Assembly (NCBI GenBank): GCA_039545295.1
Contig: BCIK01000004.1
Coordinates: 807,389 to 871,388 of the forward strand
Source: Udeniomyces pyricola
Taxonomy: Eukaryota; Basidiomycota; Tremellomycetes; Cystofilobasidiales; Mrakiaceae
DNA: 64,000 nt
Direction: 5' to 3'
Shown here: positions 33,651 through 45,336 of the stretch, one piece after another
Layout of the letters: every line of letters starts with the position of its first letter
Numbering within the stretch: the stretch's first letter is position 1
The notes under the pieces: model-generated
Databases searched by the model: none
The model's input: only the letters and a program-made list of their open reading frames with translations
Told to the model about the DNA's origin: nothing
Position numbers and translations under genes: made by a program

Positions 33651-36600
33651 ATGACTCTCCTGAAACGAACCTTTCTTCCTCGACCTAAGCATCGACCGAA
33701 CCTGTCAGCAACGGCTTCTCAATCTTTCCCTCGGCAACCTTTTCTCCCTCTCCTCTCACCTCCTCCTCCTTCTGACCTCTCCAAGGTTGCCGTTCCGGTC
33801 GCGTTTCCTTATGCCCTCGCGAAGCCCTCGCGGAGTCCACTCCTCCCAGCGTACATCCAAACTCACCATCTCCTTCCCTGCGCGTACCCTCCATCGATCC
33901 AGTCGACCGTCACGGCGTCAAAAGTTTTTCCACCGGTCGTGAACCTGGAGGAGAAGAGGGAGGAGAAGATGAAAAGGGTGGAGTGGGAAACGAAGGAGTT
34001 GGTCAGGTTGATGAAAGAAGGGTTGAAAAAGCGATCATCTCAGGATCGCGAAAGAGATGGAAATGTTGAAGAAGAGAAGGATCTTGGTCAAACGGCATGT
34101 TTGCTGACGAGGTATGTCAGAGAGGGGTTAGTCGGAACGGTGGCAGAGGCAGATCAGGTTGGAGCTGGTCGTGATGCGGTCGATGAAAAGGCAAGGCTGA
34201 AGAAGACTAAGCAAGGCGTCACATTGATCCTTGTACGTTGCTTTTGATTTTGTTTCTCGGTGAGAACTTCTTCCGAGATTAGATGGATGGTAATCCAGCA
34301 GATCTGGCCTGGTCATCTCTACCTAATATTAACGATCAAAAAGTATCAAGGAAGCCCACCTTTTCACTCTTTTCACGTCAACTAATCGCGCTGGTCTTTG
34401 TCCAATCTGTAACACCCCCCCCCCCTTCTTCCATCATTGCCTGACTGCTCCAGGGTCATGCCAACGGCCTATCTCCAAGGTTCATACATCTCTCCATCCA
34501 TCCTTTTCCCCTCGTGTTCTTTCTCAACCGCATCCATATACTTCGAATGAACCAACCCAATGATTCCCGATCGCTGATCATCCTCGTGATATTGACGGAC
34601 ATGTTGCCGCTTTCTAAACCCTTCTACGAACCATATATTAAATCCTCCTCTCATTCGAATTTGAAACACAAAACGACAAATTCAAGACATTGGGATCTTC
34701 CGTTGCATCACGCTCTGAGGATCTTGAAGGAACGAAACGTCGAGGTCGCCGTCGATGAGATTTGGTCCGTGTTTCCATTTTTTTCCTATGATTCCCTTCT
34801 CTTCTTGGTGGAGTTTCTTCGCGCTCTCCTGAACTCGCAGATGATAGCATTTAGGTGACTCGCTTCGTGGGCGACTTTGTTCGAGGACACTCACTCTCGG
34901 AATCCAAAAAAGCGATGTTAAAAAGCTACATACACATATGTGCATATACATACATATACATATACATATAAAGGCTGACTTCATCTTTCCTTCTCTTTCT
35001 TTTTTTTTCCGTCTCCTCATTTCTTCACACTCATTGGATGATCCGTTTCATGTCATTTCTATTTTATTTTTGCCTCAGGTTGTTCTCCTCGCCCCTTACT
35101 CATGGGCATCTACATTCCTTTCCACTTTCTTCCCTCTCCTCCACTACCTCCTCGTCATCGTCATCTTCGTTCCCTCGCCCTCCTCCTCCAACATACACCT
35201 GGACCGATCACGCCCGCGATCTCACGTCATTCATTCATCACTACCTTCCACATCACCCAACGTCCTCCCCTCCCTTTACCAATGAATCCACCCCAGAACA
35301 CCCATCTCCCAAACGGATCACCCTCCCTGAGATCCTCCAGCCTACCAACCACCCTCCTCACAACGAGGATCAACATAATCATTCAGATCCATCCTCCCTT
35401 GGCGGACGACGACAAGTCCAAGGAGGGCGTCGGAAGAATCTGATTGGCATCGGTCATTCCTGGTCCGGAGCTTCTTTTCTCCTCGCTGAACTCGAAGCCG
35501 CCAACTCCCAATCCCACTCCCAGCCAGCCGAGCCATCGGATCAATCCTCTGCTTCGACGCAAGATGATGACCATCCGACGATGATGACTGAAGAAACTAC
35601 TTCCAAGGGCAAACGTCGAGGGCTATGGGACGCCCTGATGCTAGTCGAACCGATGGTGTTGAACCCCGATTCGGAGTATATCGAGGGGTTTCGGTCGGAT
35701 GGGGGACGGAAACCGACGAGGTTGACGAGGGGCGCGATGGGGAGGAAGGACGTTTGGAGATCGAGGTATGTACGTTTCTATGAAGTTTTCGAGCGTGATC
35801 GAGTAGGGTTAGGGAGAGAGACGATAGCAGGAGTACTATGCTTAACAAAAGTATATTGAGCAGGAGCTACTCCACTCATTCAATCAAGAAAAAAAAAAAT
35901 CAAGAAATTTACCTCAAAGGCTTATCCGACATTTGTTTTTACTCCATCTTTCATGATCATCTTCTTCTGCTCGGTTTACGAATGGGTTTCATCCCGGTCA
36001 TCACGCACGTGAGCGCCAAATTAGATCGGAAGCGTTTCAAACTTTTACGAAATCGCCCTTCTTCCAAACGTTCCACCCGACCCAACTCTCGACATACGTG
36101 ACCCATGCGCTTTCCCCTCTTTCTCCTTTCAACTCTCACTTTACTGCCGATGCTCCTACGGGATCGAGTCCTTCCTCGGATTTGGAAGGACCAGTGACGT
36201 TGACGTGTCCTCGATGGGCCGAAGCCTTGGTATTCGCCGAGAGTCACAGTCATGGCGAAGTCTGGAATCGATTGGTAGGCGACCCTGGGATGCGACGAGA
36301 AGAGAAAGAGGGAGAGGTTGGAAGAACCTCCTTTGGATGTAAGGGAGAGAGTGTGGGAGAGGAGTGTAGGGAGGTTAGGTGGGTCGTCGGGGGAGAGGAT
36401 GGGGTGTAAGTTTTTGGGGTTTTTTTTTGTTCTTTCTTTTCTTTTGGTTTTTCTGTTTGTTCTTCATCGCTTCACATCCTCACTCACTCTTCTTCGCTCT
36501 TCCACCTTCAAAAATAACAGTATGGGTCCCCATTCTGATATCTCCCAATTAGTCCACATGCTTGATCCCTCACCCATTCCTTCCCCTACCGATCCCACTC

Positions 36601-36785
36601 ATCCTCCATCTCCTTCCTTCTCCTCCTCCTCCGCGGATCCCGCTCGTCCAGCCAAACCCGACGCCGAGCGGCCAATTTTGAAAAACACCCATGTCGTCCT
36701 CCAAGGGGCCGGTCACCTCGTCCCTCAGCAGCACCCGGAAGAGATGGGCAGACTCCTGGCGGAGTTGATAGAAGACAACTTTTGA
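33651..36785 (+). CDS. Alpha/beta hydrolase-fold protein
   Basis: Six exons: 33651-34232, 34454-34479, 34687-34764, 35079-35765, 36025-36405, 36521-36785; 672 residues. The oxyanion-hole region is rebuilt across three exons as GVTLILGHANGLSPRHWDLP, then VAVDEIW and TYTWTDHARDL. The nucleophile elbow is LIGIGHSWSGASFLL (GxSxG, Ser nucleophile). LMLVEPMVLNP, SEAFQTFTKSPFFQTFHPTQ and the C-terminal VVLQGAGHLVPQQHPEE (catalytic His) complete the fold. This layout resembles fungal hydrolases related to yeast Lpx1, but there is no C-terminal SKL-type peroxisomal signal (it ends EDNF). Exon 4 carries a Ser/Pro-rich stretch and a long insertion before the nucleophile. The substrate is unknown. Exact borders of exons 2-4 rest on phase and motif fit. 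Confidence 0.78.
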
Positions 36786-37485
36786 GGGCGGGGGGGGAAG
36801 GAACTACAGTTGGACCGCCAGGGTTTAGGGTTGAGAGGAAGTGGGAAGGAGCGTGTAACGGCGAGCTAGAGACTTAGAGCTTGCTGATGTGAGAATGAGC
36901 TGTATATATAGATGAGTGTATATGCGATGCTAGTCACAGGTCGGATACATTCTTCAACCTAGCCAGGATGTAGCTCGTGATCATGCATATATATATATAT
37001 ATCATACTTAGGCGCCCGCGAACGTCACCTGTCGAACGAAAAAAAAAAACAAAAAAAAAGATGACCAGGCCGGACGAACTACATATAGAGCGCACATGGA
37101 AATCAATCCTCAAGACAGATTGGTTTTTTTTTTTTTTTTCGACGAGTACGATTCGAAAAGAAATTATCTGGATTGGACATGGACAAAGATGGATGGGGTA
37201 CGTAGCATACATGAACATCCGGCGAGCTGGTTATGGAATCCATTTGGGGTCTCAATCGGGATCGAGATGATGATCCGGGGGGAGGGAGAGGGGGGAGGGG
37301 GAAGCGTGATGGCAGCTGTCGGAGCGCGCTTAAGGAAATACATGTAAATCGGTCCAAAAAGAAAGAAAGGAGAAAAAAAAAAGACAACAACAAGGGAATT
37401 CCGAGCACAGGCCACAAGAGTCGACAATGAAGAAGAAGAAGAAAAGAGACAGGTGAGGGGGCAAAGAAAAAAAAGAAGAAAAAGA

Positions 37486-37522
<37 letters not shown>

Positions 37523-37636
37523 CAACAAGATGCATCGCCGATATGTTGGATCATACTGGCGCTTGAATCTAAAAAAAAATCTCTCCATTTTGGTGGTTCC
37601 CAAGTGAGGGAAGGAGAGGAAGGGGGGATCAAGTGC
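36786..37636. other. Convergent intergenic region rich in homopolymers
   Basis: Lies between the hydrolase (+) and polygalacturonase (-) 3' ends. It contains tatata repeats (36985-37000), several A and T runs (37040-37060, 37124-37140), and the T11/A26 block at 37486-37522. Nothing in it looks coding. Confidence 0.5.
37486..37522. repeat. T11-A26 homopolymer junction
   Basis: Eleven T directly followed by 26 A, an inverted repeat with no spacer. Located 115 bp beyond the stop codon of the GH28 gene. Confidence 0.85.
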
Positions 37637-38262
37637 TTAAATATCAGTGCAGTTGAAATCGAGGAGGGATTCGTTGGCGAGGTTTCGACAGACGTAAGGT
37701 GGAGACGTCCCAGTGAGATTTGCTGGAGCGGTGAGAGAAGTTCCGGAGGCTGGGATCGGGATCGAAGTTGCGGCGGGGAGAGGTGCGATGATACCATGAG
37801 GTCAATCAGAAAAGAAGAAGACAAAAAAGGAATGCCGGATAGAAGTTGAGGTATGAGGAGGGAATCATCATAGGAAGGCACGTTAGCGATTGGGAATCGA
37901 GACATCTTTCGAATGTATGTATGAGAGAAAGTGCAGGAGCTGACGCCAGCTAGAGGAAGAAAAAAAGAAGAAGAAGAAAAAAAAAGGCTGGTCGTCGAGA
38001 AAATGCTACGAAAGAGATCGAGACCGTCTTTGGACGTACCAGTGATATCTTCACACACGGCCGAGCATTTGAGGCTGACGGTTGTCGCGTTGACTTTGCC
38101 AGATGAAGTTCCGGTAAAGTTGTAGTAGTGGATGTCGGAGATGGTCAAGGAGGAAGGATACGCGGCGCATTGAGCAGCAGGAGCTACAAGAAGATGTCAC
38201 ATGTACGATCAAAGTTAAGAATGTGAGTCTCGTGATAACGTTGGATGGGATCTGATCAAAGG

Positions 38263-38301
<39 letters not shown>

Positions 38302-40060
38302 AGCAGACGTACTGTTATAGCATTGATCTATGACGATGGGGTAATCGACGTTTTGAACTTTGTAGTTTGAGAACGTCACGTTGCGCACGTAACCCGTTCC
38401 ACCACCCCTTGATGGCAAATGAGAGATGCGTGTCGTCACAATGTCGTCAGCTTTGCTTGTCTTAAGCCCATCAATCGTTAGACCCAGTTCGAGGAGGAAG
38501 AAGAGGGCTGGCGTACGAGATGGATTGGGAGTCATTAGACCCTCCAAAGACCTTGATGCGAGCACCGTTCTCGGCGTTCATCATCGTAACTAGAGAGGAA
38601 GAAAGAGGAGAGAGAGAGGTCAGACGAATTGAATTACACCAACCGAACAACGAGTCGCATGACTTCCTCATCTATCTCTTGTACCAGGAGACCGAGTGGA
38701 AAGCAACCCGCACTGTTGTTTACCCAGATATTGGAAACAATGTCGACCTCGCTTGCGTATTGTCCTAGCGATCCGATGGAAGTTCCGTGTGACCCGTTGC
38801 ATTGAAGGTTATAGACTTCGATGAACGATGAGTTTGGCTTGAAAGACACACAATCATCCTGGTTGTTGATGACCGAGTCGCGAATCGTGACGTGACTTGA
38901 ACGATAGATATCCCAACCATCGGAATTCGCCGTCGGAACACTGGCGTTATAGGAGATTGCCTGGATGAAGATGTTGGAATAGGTGACCTCGGTTGATTGG
39001 TAAACGAGGTTGTGCCAGAAAGGAGAATTGACGATGGAGAGGTTGGAAACCCGGACATTGTGAGCGTTCCCAACGACTAGTGGGATCGGACGGGAAAAAG
39101 TCGTCGAAGAACCGCCCGCGACACCTTGGTGGGATGGGAGAAAACCGACGGTAAGTAACGATTCTTCAGTGGTCAGGACGCTGAATATATGACAAGATAT
39201 AGAGTACATATATAATCTAATATTTTTGAACAAAAAAAAAAAACCCCCGAAAACGCTGATCTCAACATTAGCGTCAACGCACCTCTATCTTTGTTGTTGG
39301 CAAAACGTTCCCACCAGATCTGTCCGTTCCCATCGATAGTACTATCAAACGAGTGCAAAAGCGATCGGAAATGTATATGTCAGATCAAGGTCCAAGGAGA
39401 GATAGAACGGGCTTGGATAGTATGCAAAGAAAACTGTGCTAGCCAGCTGAACTGACCCTCCTCCATGAAGCGAGATGTTCTTTCCTTGAAGCAAGAAGAA
39501 CGTGGTAGCATTCTGATAGGTTAGGTAGATGGAGTTGGGGGACCAATAAGCGATATTGGGTGTATATTGGATTGTGCCAGATAAGTTGATCTCGACGTCG
39601 GTTAAGTTCGCCTTGAGTACGCGGTCGACGACATAATAATCGGCTGAAGCAAGAACAGGTCAGTCAAGGTCAGTCAAACATTCGTCATAGGTTGAGAAGG
39701 TTTGAGAATTGGCAGCAGTGGTTACAGTGTAGACATACGGAGATGAATGGTAGCCGACGTCTTGCAAGTGTCGAATGCGTAGAGTATCGCCGATGAGTCG
39801 TCTCGAGCCGCTCCAAGAGCCTGACAAGCCCAAAGGAAAAGTCAGCAAGGTGACCGCCATGTAGACTGGTGAGTCGATTCATGATCGATGGAGGATGAAG
39901 GACTCACCTTCACTGTACACGTGTCACCTTTGATAGTGACCTGAGGATGTGTGCTCGTACTCGTCGCCGCAGCGTCATTATTACGCGTCACGTAGAGAGA
40001 TGAGGCAATGGCTTGGGACGCCAGGGTAAGCAAAGCGATGGGTGCAGTCGAGAAAAACGT
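37637..40060 (-). CDS. Secreted GH28 exopolygalacturonase, first exon unresolved
   Basis: Nine exons are clear (minus): 39908-40060, 39739-39820, 39457-39643, 39283-39341, 38714-39124, 38517-38589, 38313-38407, 38040-38183, 37637-37749; 438 residues. The N-terminal part looks like a signal peptide (FFSTAPIALLTLASQAIASS). GH28 catalytic motifs are all present: NSDGWDIYRSS (Asp), NNQDDCVSFK (Asp-Asp), GSHGTSIGSLGQY (His), and GARIKVFGG (Arg-Ile-Lys). TIDGNGQIWWERF and several N-glycosylation sites also fit fungal exopolygalacturonases, which release galacturonic acid from pectin outside the cell. An in-frame stop precedes 40060 and no in-phase ATG was found, so a short upstream exon holding the start Met is missing from this model. 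A T35 run sits in intron 7 (sense strand). Confidence 0.87.
38263..38297. repeat. A35 run inside an intron of the GH28 gene
   Basis: Thirty-five A on the plus strand, read as T35 in the sense strand of the GH28 intron (38184-38312). It forms an extreme version of an intronic pyrimidine tract. True length may differ. Confidence 0.85.
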
Positions 40061-40608
40061 CTTGGTTCAAGTCAGTGATTGGAGGGGCGAGGGAGGTGGT
40101 TGAGCAGACCTTAGCGATGAGGAACAACTTTGAGTGAGGAAGAAGGAAGGGGCGGGCGGTCTTCGGAATCGTTCTTGCCGGCCGGGCCGGGAAGGGTTTC
40201 TTCTCTTTGAACGACTAGTTGCACACGCGCACGGGTGAGTGGGCTGCATGATGCCCGGCCTGGCTGGGATCGGGGTCAATCCTGTCAAGGTCTCGAGGTC
40301 TCAAGGATGCCGTAGCGGTCCGGATGGAGTCTACAAGTTGGAGAGGAAGTCAGTGTCGAATTGAACGTCAAGCACCGGCGTCTGTGAACATACCCGGTCC
40401 GGCTTACAATAGTATAAACAATTGTTATATGTCGAATATGATTCTATAAGCTGTACTCCGTGATCAGCTGCTTGACGCTCACCTCGATCAACGACGCACA
40501 TATCTCACCCTAATATGTCATGCACTCATGAAAGATCATCATCTACATCACATACTTGTCCCTCAAATTTCCTTGTCCATCCCTTTCCACATAGTGCCGC
40601 TTTCTTGC
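40061..40608. other. Upstream region of the GH28 gene
   Basis: Must contain the missing first exon and promoter of the minus-strand GH28 gene, and also abuts the 3' end of the GNAT-like gene. GC-rich stretch at 40140-40270, AT-rich at 40410-40450. The minus-strand frame at 40067-40288 (MQPTHPCAC...) does not join to the signal peptide in phase. Confidence 0.4.
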
Positions 40609-41980
40609 TTAAAACCAACCTTTTGCCCATTTGACGCCTTCCTCTTCCTTGACGAAGCCTTCTCTCTCAAAGAAACCCTGACCCAACGGGTTTCCATTGT
40701 CCCAATCTGCCGTGATCCAAGCGCGCATCATGGTCCGACCCGCCGCTTCGTCGGTAGGAGCAGTAACAAGTGTGGTCGTGAGAGCACGTTGGATGGTAGG
40801 AGGGAGTCGGTTGTGATAGGCTGCCTGAAGGTTAGACGCAAGATGTTGGATTGTATGGAACGCCAAAGAGAGAGAGCGATGAGATGGCAAAGTGTGCAAA
40901 GCGGCGATCGAGAGATCGTCGTATAGGAGGGCCCAGGAGACGGCGGCGCTAGGATGGATGGTGGAAGAGGTGGTTGTGGGAGTGGGTCGGATGGTCGAGG
41001 TCAGAGAGAGGAGAGGGTAGAAGGCCGTAGGAGGGTTGGTCCGATGGGATTGGGTCAAGAGCGACTTTGTGTCGCCGGTGTTCAATGAGGATCAAGGGGA
41101 ACGGAAAGGATGTAGTGATAAGTTGGAATCGTTTTAAGAAGAAGAGGCAATCAAAGAAGATGCCGATGAGTGAAAACACCAAATTATATCAATCGATCAG
41201 TGCCATGTCTTTTTTCTTTTGGAAGTCTATCTCGGTCAAGAAGGAACTCACCTGAACTTCCTCCCGCTCGACCTCGCCCAACTCCAAGCCCTCCTTCAAG
41301 GGCCCCACCATCTTTCCTCCTTTCCTTCCTTTACCCTCGACGGCCAAGTTCAACTCCTTCGAGACCCTAAAACTGCCGGGTGCATCGTCGGATCCCCCTC
41401 CTGAAACGCTCAGAACAGCCTTTTTGAACGCTGGCCAGAGGGACGTCGGAAGTCCCGCAATATAAACTTCTCTCGCTGCCACCTCTTGGGCAGTCGGATC
41501 CGTAGCGTCAGTGGCCGTGGTGTCGGTCGTGGGGAGAAGCGAAGGGAGAGACGATAGGAGGGACGCAAAGAGATTCGTTCGGATTGGGCCAGGCGTTGGA
41601 TCAGTGAATGCGAGATGGAGTTTCGAGTAGGAACGACCATCAGGGTCATCGATAGGAGGAGGACGGAGAAGGATGACGGCTAGTTCTCGGTCGAGGATGC
41701 TGGTGTTGGTGCTATCTGCCAGCCGCGAAGGAACGCCTAGCTGATCATTGTCAAGGTAGAAAACGTAAGCTTGCGTGCCGGGTTCATAGTAATCGTAGAT
41801 AGTTTGCCATGTGGTGAGTCGGCTCTGGAGGTCGATGGTTTCTTTTGCAGTCGAGGAGTCAGAGGTGAGGAAGGGAACAAGAAGGATATGAAGAAGGTTG
41901 AGTGACGATGGCGCCGCGGGGGGTTGGGAGAGCAGGTTGAGGATGTCTAAAAGCGGGGGAAGGGGAGTGAGTATCGGCAT
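40609..41980 (-). CDS. Probable GNAT-fold N-acetyltransferase
   Basis: Two exons (minus): 41252-41980 and 40609-41064; 394 residues. The C-terminal half resembles a GNAT (FR47-like) acyltransferase core: AVSWALLYDDLSIAALHTLP (beta4/5 strands), HRSLSLAFHTIQHLASNL, and AWITADWDNGNPLGQGFFER followed by EGFVKEEEGVKWAKG. The last stretch matches the N-x-x-x-x-x-F-x-x-x-G-F ending of the family. The usual acetyl-CoA loop (Q/RxxGxG/A) is weak here, so activity is not certain. The N-terminal half (QTIYDYYEPGTQAYVFYLDN, ELAVILLRPPPID) resembles no domain I can name. Similar two-domain architecture occurs in uncharacterised fungal proteins. The junction EVQ-SLLTQ is chosen on phase and is the least certain point. 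Confidence 0.6.
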
Positions 41981-42710
41981 TTGAGGATGATGGAGATGTT
42001 GGGTGGATGAGAAGACAGGCTGGCAAAGAGTTGAATGATCGGCAGTTGGGATGGGGGGTAAGCGTTGACCGAACGGAAGGAAGGAAGTCAGTAGAAAAGA
42101 GAAACGTGTTGTTGGCCAATAGCATCGATAGGATGAGGCCGACCGATGGGCGGGTTTCCTTATCCGATTGGGCTTTCGTGCGCCGCTTCGTTACATATAA
42201 ACATCGACATGCCACACGATATATATATATACATGCGTTTGCATGCATACTAGATATATAGACGACCCTCCCGGTCATCAATCATCATTACCCGACATGC
42301 AACCCACCACGCGATGAATATCTTGTAGTGGCTAGCGGTTGCCGAAGAAATATCAGCGCCCAACACACTCGCGTCTATATACGATAGTCTCCACGAATCG
42401 AATGAGGTGTACAAGTACATGTCATCATCAACACCGCCATAGCCCACATCCATTCCATCCCATCTCAACCCGTCCCGAATCCACCGTCACGCGCTAGTCG
42501 GAGATAGATAGTAGAGAAGGAGAGAACAAAAAACGTTCGTATGGTATGCCAAGGCAGGAAGGAAGGGGGAGGAAGACGAGGGCACGACGAAAAAGGCAAG
42601 GAACAAAACACCACAGTGGTTGGGGGAATTTTTAAAAAAAAATCAAAGGAAAAAAGGATGAAACGAGCAAAGGGGGAAAGGAGACCTAGAGAGACGGTAC
42701 TAGAATCCAT
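41981..42710. other. Intergenic region, GNAT-like upstream / GIS2 downstream
   Basis: AT-rich core with cgatatatatatatacatgcg at about 42219-42238. A purine-rich segment (42520-42690) is probably 3' untranslated sequence of the zinc-knuckle gene. No gene was seen. Confidence 0.4.
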
Positions 42711-44423
42711 TTACTGCTGGGCAGCCTGTCGAAGGGGAACAAAAAGAAGGAAAACGGTTAGGAAGGGTCATGTGAGGAAGAGAAGACTCGAAGTGGAAGA
42801 CGATTGAAAAGGGAATGAGAAAGACGTACGGGAGGGTTCTGGCAGTCTCGGGAAAGGTGTCCCTCGCCACCGCTGAACAAGGGCAAGGAAAAAGATATAG
42901 CCAAGAAAGAGGGGTCAGTAAGTTTCGGACTAGAAAGGTGTATGGACAGGGAGGGAGAAGAGGGAGGATGGAAAGAGACGCGGTTGCAGAAGATACAGAA
43001 GGACGTACCAGGTGTAGCACGACTTCTTGGGGGCCGAAGGGCAGGCGGCCGAGAGGTGGTCAAAGGCACCGCAAGCTGATTCAAGTGAGCACGTTAGGAA
43101 ACGAACATGGAATACAGAGAGAGCGTCAGTTTGCAGCAAAGAAGGATATAGGATACGCGCACACAGCAAGGCCGGGAAATAGTCCATCAAGTCCGTGGCA
43201 ACTCACTGTAGCAAGCTCGGGGAGCTCCACCCTGGAAGCCACCGGCTCCACCTCCGGATCGGGGCGAAGTGCAGGCCATGGCGACGTGGCCGAGACCACC
43301 ACAGTTGTAGCAGGTCTTGGCGGGTCCTCGGGGTCCACCCTGGGGGCAGGCAGCCGAGAGGTGGGTGGTGTCACCGCAGGTGTAGCAAGCTCGTGGAGCA
43401 CCGTAGCCGTAAGCGGCTCCACCGGCTCCTCCCTCAGCTCCACCGGCACCGCACTCCCTGGAGATGTGGCCGGACTCGCCGCACTCTGTGGTAGAGAAAG
43501 GAGAAAGGTGGACAAGGAGCGAAACAGAAGAAAGCAGGCCGAGGCGCGAATCGAAAACCAGCAGTACACGGACCGTCAGCTCAGTGTTGAAGCAACAGAT
43601 CCACATCAGTTTGGATGGGAAGCGTTGCTCTCTCCAGACAAGTGAAAGGACGACGTCAGCGACGCATGGTCAGAAAACGCACTGTAGCACGACTTGGGCT
43701 TGGGGGCCTCCTGGCAGTCTCGGCTCAAGTGACCGTCCTGATTGCAGTTGTAGCAAGTAGGGGTTCCGGCCTTGGGGCAGGCAGCGGCCTGGTGGCCGAC
43801 TAGAGAACGAGAAAGAAAGCCGACGCAAGGCAAGAACAAGCATACGAGAGACGAGCGACGCGACAGATGATGGACGAGAAGAACATTCATAGGGGGAGAA
43901 GAGAAGCAAAAGGTAACATCGTCAGCTCCACATCGTCAGGAGCTCATCACTCGCATCTCGCCAGCGAAAGGAGATAAGGAGGAAAGATGTGTGTATGCAG
44001 CGGACGCGATAGAAGAGTAAGGAGGGAAGGGGGAACGCGGTGTAACGCGTGACGAAAAGTATAGGTAGGAGGGAGGGAAAGGAAAACCATGCCGCCACAC
44101 GAAACTCATCGCCCCAAAAGGGGGAAAGTCGCAAAAAAGTGGATAGCTAAGGTACTCTGCAGACTCTCGTCGCTTCGCCCCGCCTGCGAACACACACGCG
44201 TACGCCCACATGACCACACACACACACACAACATGCAACACCTCTCCAACCATGTCTGTTCCATTGAGCGCGGTGCGTCCAGAGGAACAAAGTCTATGAC
44301 GGAGGAAAGGGGGGGGGGAGGTAGGGCAGGAATCATGGAATGATCCCAACAAGCTGTTGTTTTCTGTCTGGCTCTCTACGTACAGCCTCCGCAGTTGAAA
44401 CAGTTCTGTCGAGAGCCCATCAT
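42711..44423 (-). CDS. GIS2: Seven-knuckle CCHC zinc-finger protein (Gis2/CNBP family)
   Basis: Six exons (minus): 44384-44423, 43683-43799, 43207-43485, 43009-43075, 42830-42872, 42711-42725; 186 residues. Seven C-x2-C-x4-H-x4-C knuckles are rebuilt: CFNCGGFGHQAAAC, CYNCNQDGHLSRDC, CYKCGESGHISREC, CYTCGDTTHLSAAC, CYNCGGLGHVAMAC, CYTCGAFDHLSAAC and CYTCGGEGHLSRDC. That number equals yeast Gis2 and human CNBP, which bind single-stranded nucleic acid and act on mRNA translation and stress granules. Gly-rich linkers separate knuckles 3-4 and 5-6. The protein ends NPPAAQQ, the last four residues coming from a 15-nt exon (A-A-Q-Q-stop). Two ATGs are adjacent at the start; the upstream one is chosen. 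Knuckles 1, 3, 6 and 7 are each split by an intron. Confidence 0.93.
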
Positions 44424-45336
44424 TTTGATTGAGTGTTTGGAAGGGGGCTAGGGAGAGGGCGAGCAGAGACCAGTGGAGGTGGCGAAAAGGCGAGAGCAGG
44501 GGAGCAAGAAAAAGGAACGAGGCTAGGTAAGTATGGTGTCCTTAAAAGCATCGCAGATTGGAGTAGTTTCCGGATAGAGATCGCAGAGAGCTGTCGGGTG
44601 GATGGGACAATGGAACGTACGGGTAAGGTGGGAAAGAAGAAAGGGTAAGGTGGAAGCGTGGAGGACGAGGTCTGTTGGAGGAGCACGGGTTGAAAACTCT
44701 CGACTCTTACTCACCAACCTGCCGGCTTGCCCTTTTTGTCACGTGTCACGTTGGCATTCGTCGGCTATGACAGAGGGCACAGCATAGTAACGCAGGCAGA
44801 CCAACCACTTAATTAGCGCCTTGCGTTCTCGTTTTCCCCCCTTGTACGCTTTCTTCATGATTCCCCTTCCGCCAACCAACTCGGAAAGGACGGTCGTTGA
44901 TGGTCGACGTTATGGGGTGGTAGCCCGAGACAAGAAATAAATCATGTGTGCTTGATTGGAGGGGAAGCTAAGAGAACTGGCCAGTCATGACGATCCCCAT
45001 TTATCATATATATTCATTCATTACTTGGATTTACTGACGATCATTGTGTCGATGGGCTGCATTTGGCCGTATTTGGCCGCATCACCCCGTTCGAAACCAC
45101 AATCCCGCTCATCGGAAGGCGAGGTCCGAACTCCGTGAGCTTCGCGTCGGAGACCGACGGTTTCCAGTTCCCCCTCGCAGCTTCCCTCTTATACATAGTT
45201 CGTCGTACCATTTACGACGTTGGATGCCTATATATATGATGCATCATTCGAGCTGTCAACCCTCATCATCATCTCGCCTATCAACCTCAGCCCATCTACT
45301 GTCAACCCTTCATATCAACAATCATCGTCTTCCATC
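44424..45336. promoter_or_regulatory. Divergent promoter region, GIS2-like and methyltransferase genes
   Basis: 913 bp between divergent starts. Toward the methyltransferase, cctatatatatgatgc at about 45228-45243 is a TATA-like element roughly 100 bp before the ATG. The minus-strand half is purine-rich, as expected for a pyrimidine-rich leader of the zinc-knuckle gene. No gene was recognised between them. Confidence 0.45.

Noticed and set aside
35038..35078. ATG at 35038 as an independent start for the alpha/beta hydrolase
   Set aside because: It lies in an intron. Using it would drop the GHANGLSPRHW and DEIW segments that match the hydrolase family.
37486..37522. A26 run as the tail of a retrotransposon insertion
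   Set aside because: No target-site duplication, no reverse-transcriptase remnant and no coding sequence upstream; many similar runs occur nearby.
40067..40288. MQPTHPCAC... frame as the first exon of the GH28 gene
   Set aside because: Donor sites in it do not meet the signal-peptide exon in phase, and the Arg/Pro-rich sequence does not resemble a secretory leader.
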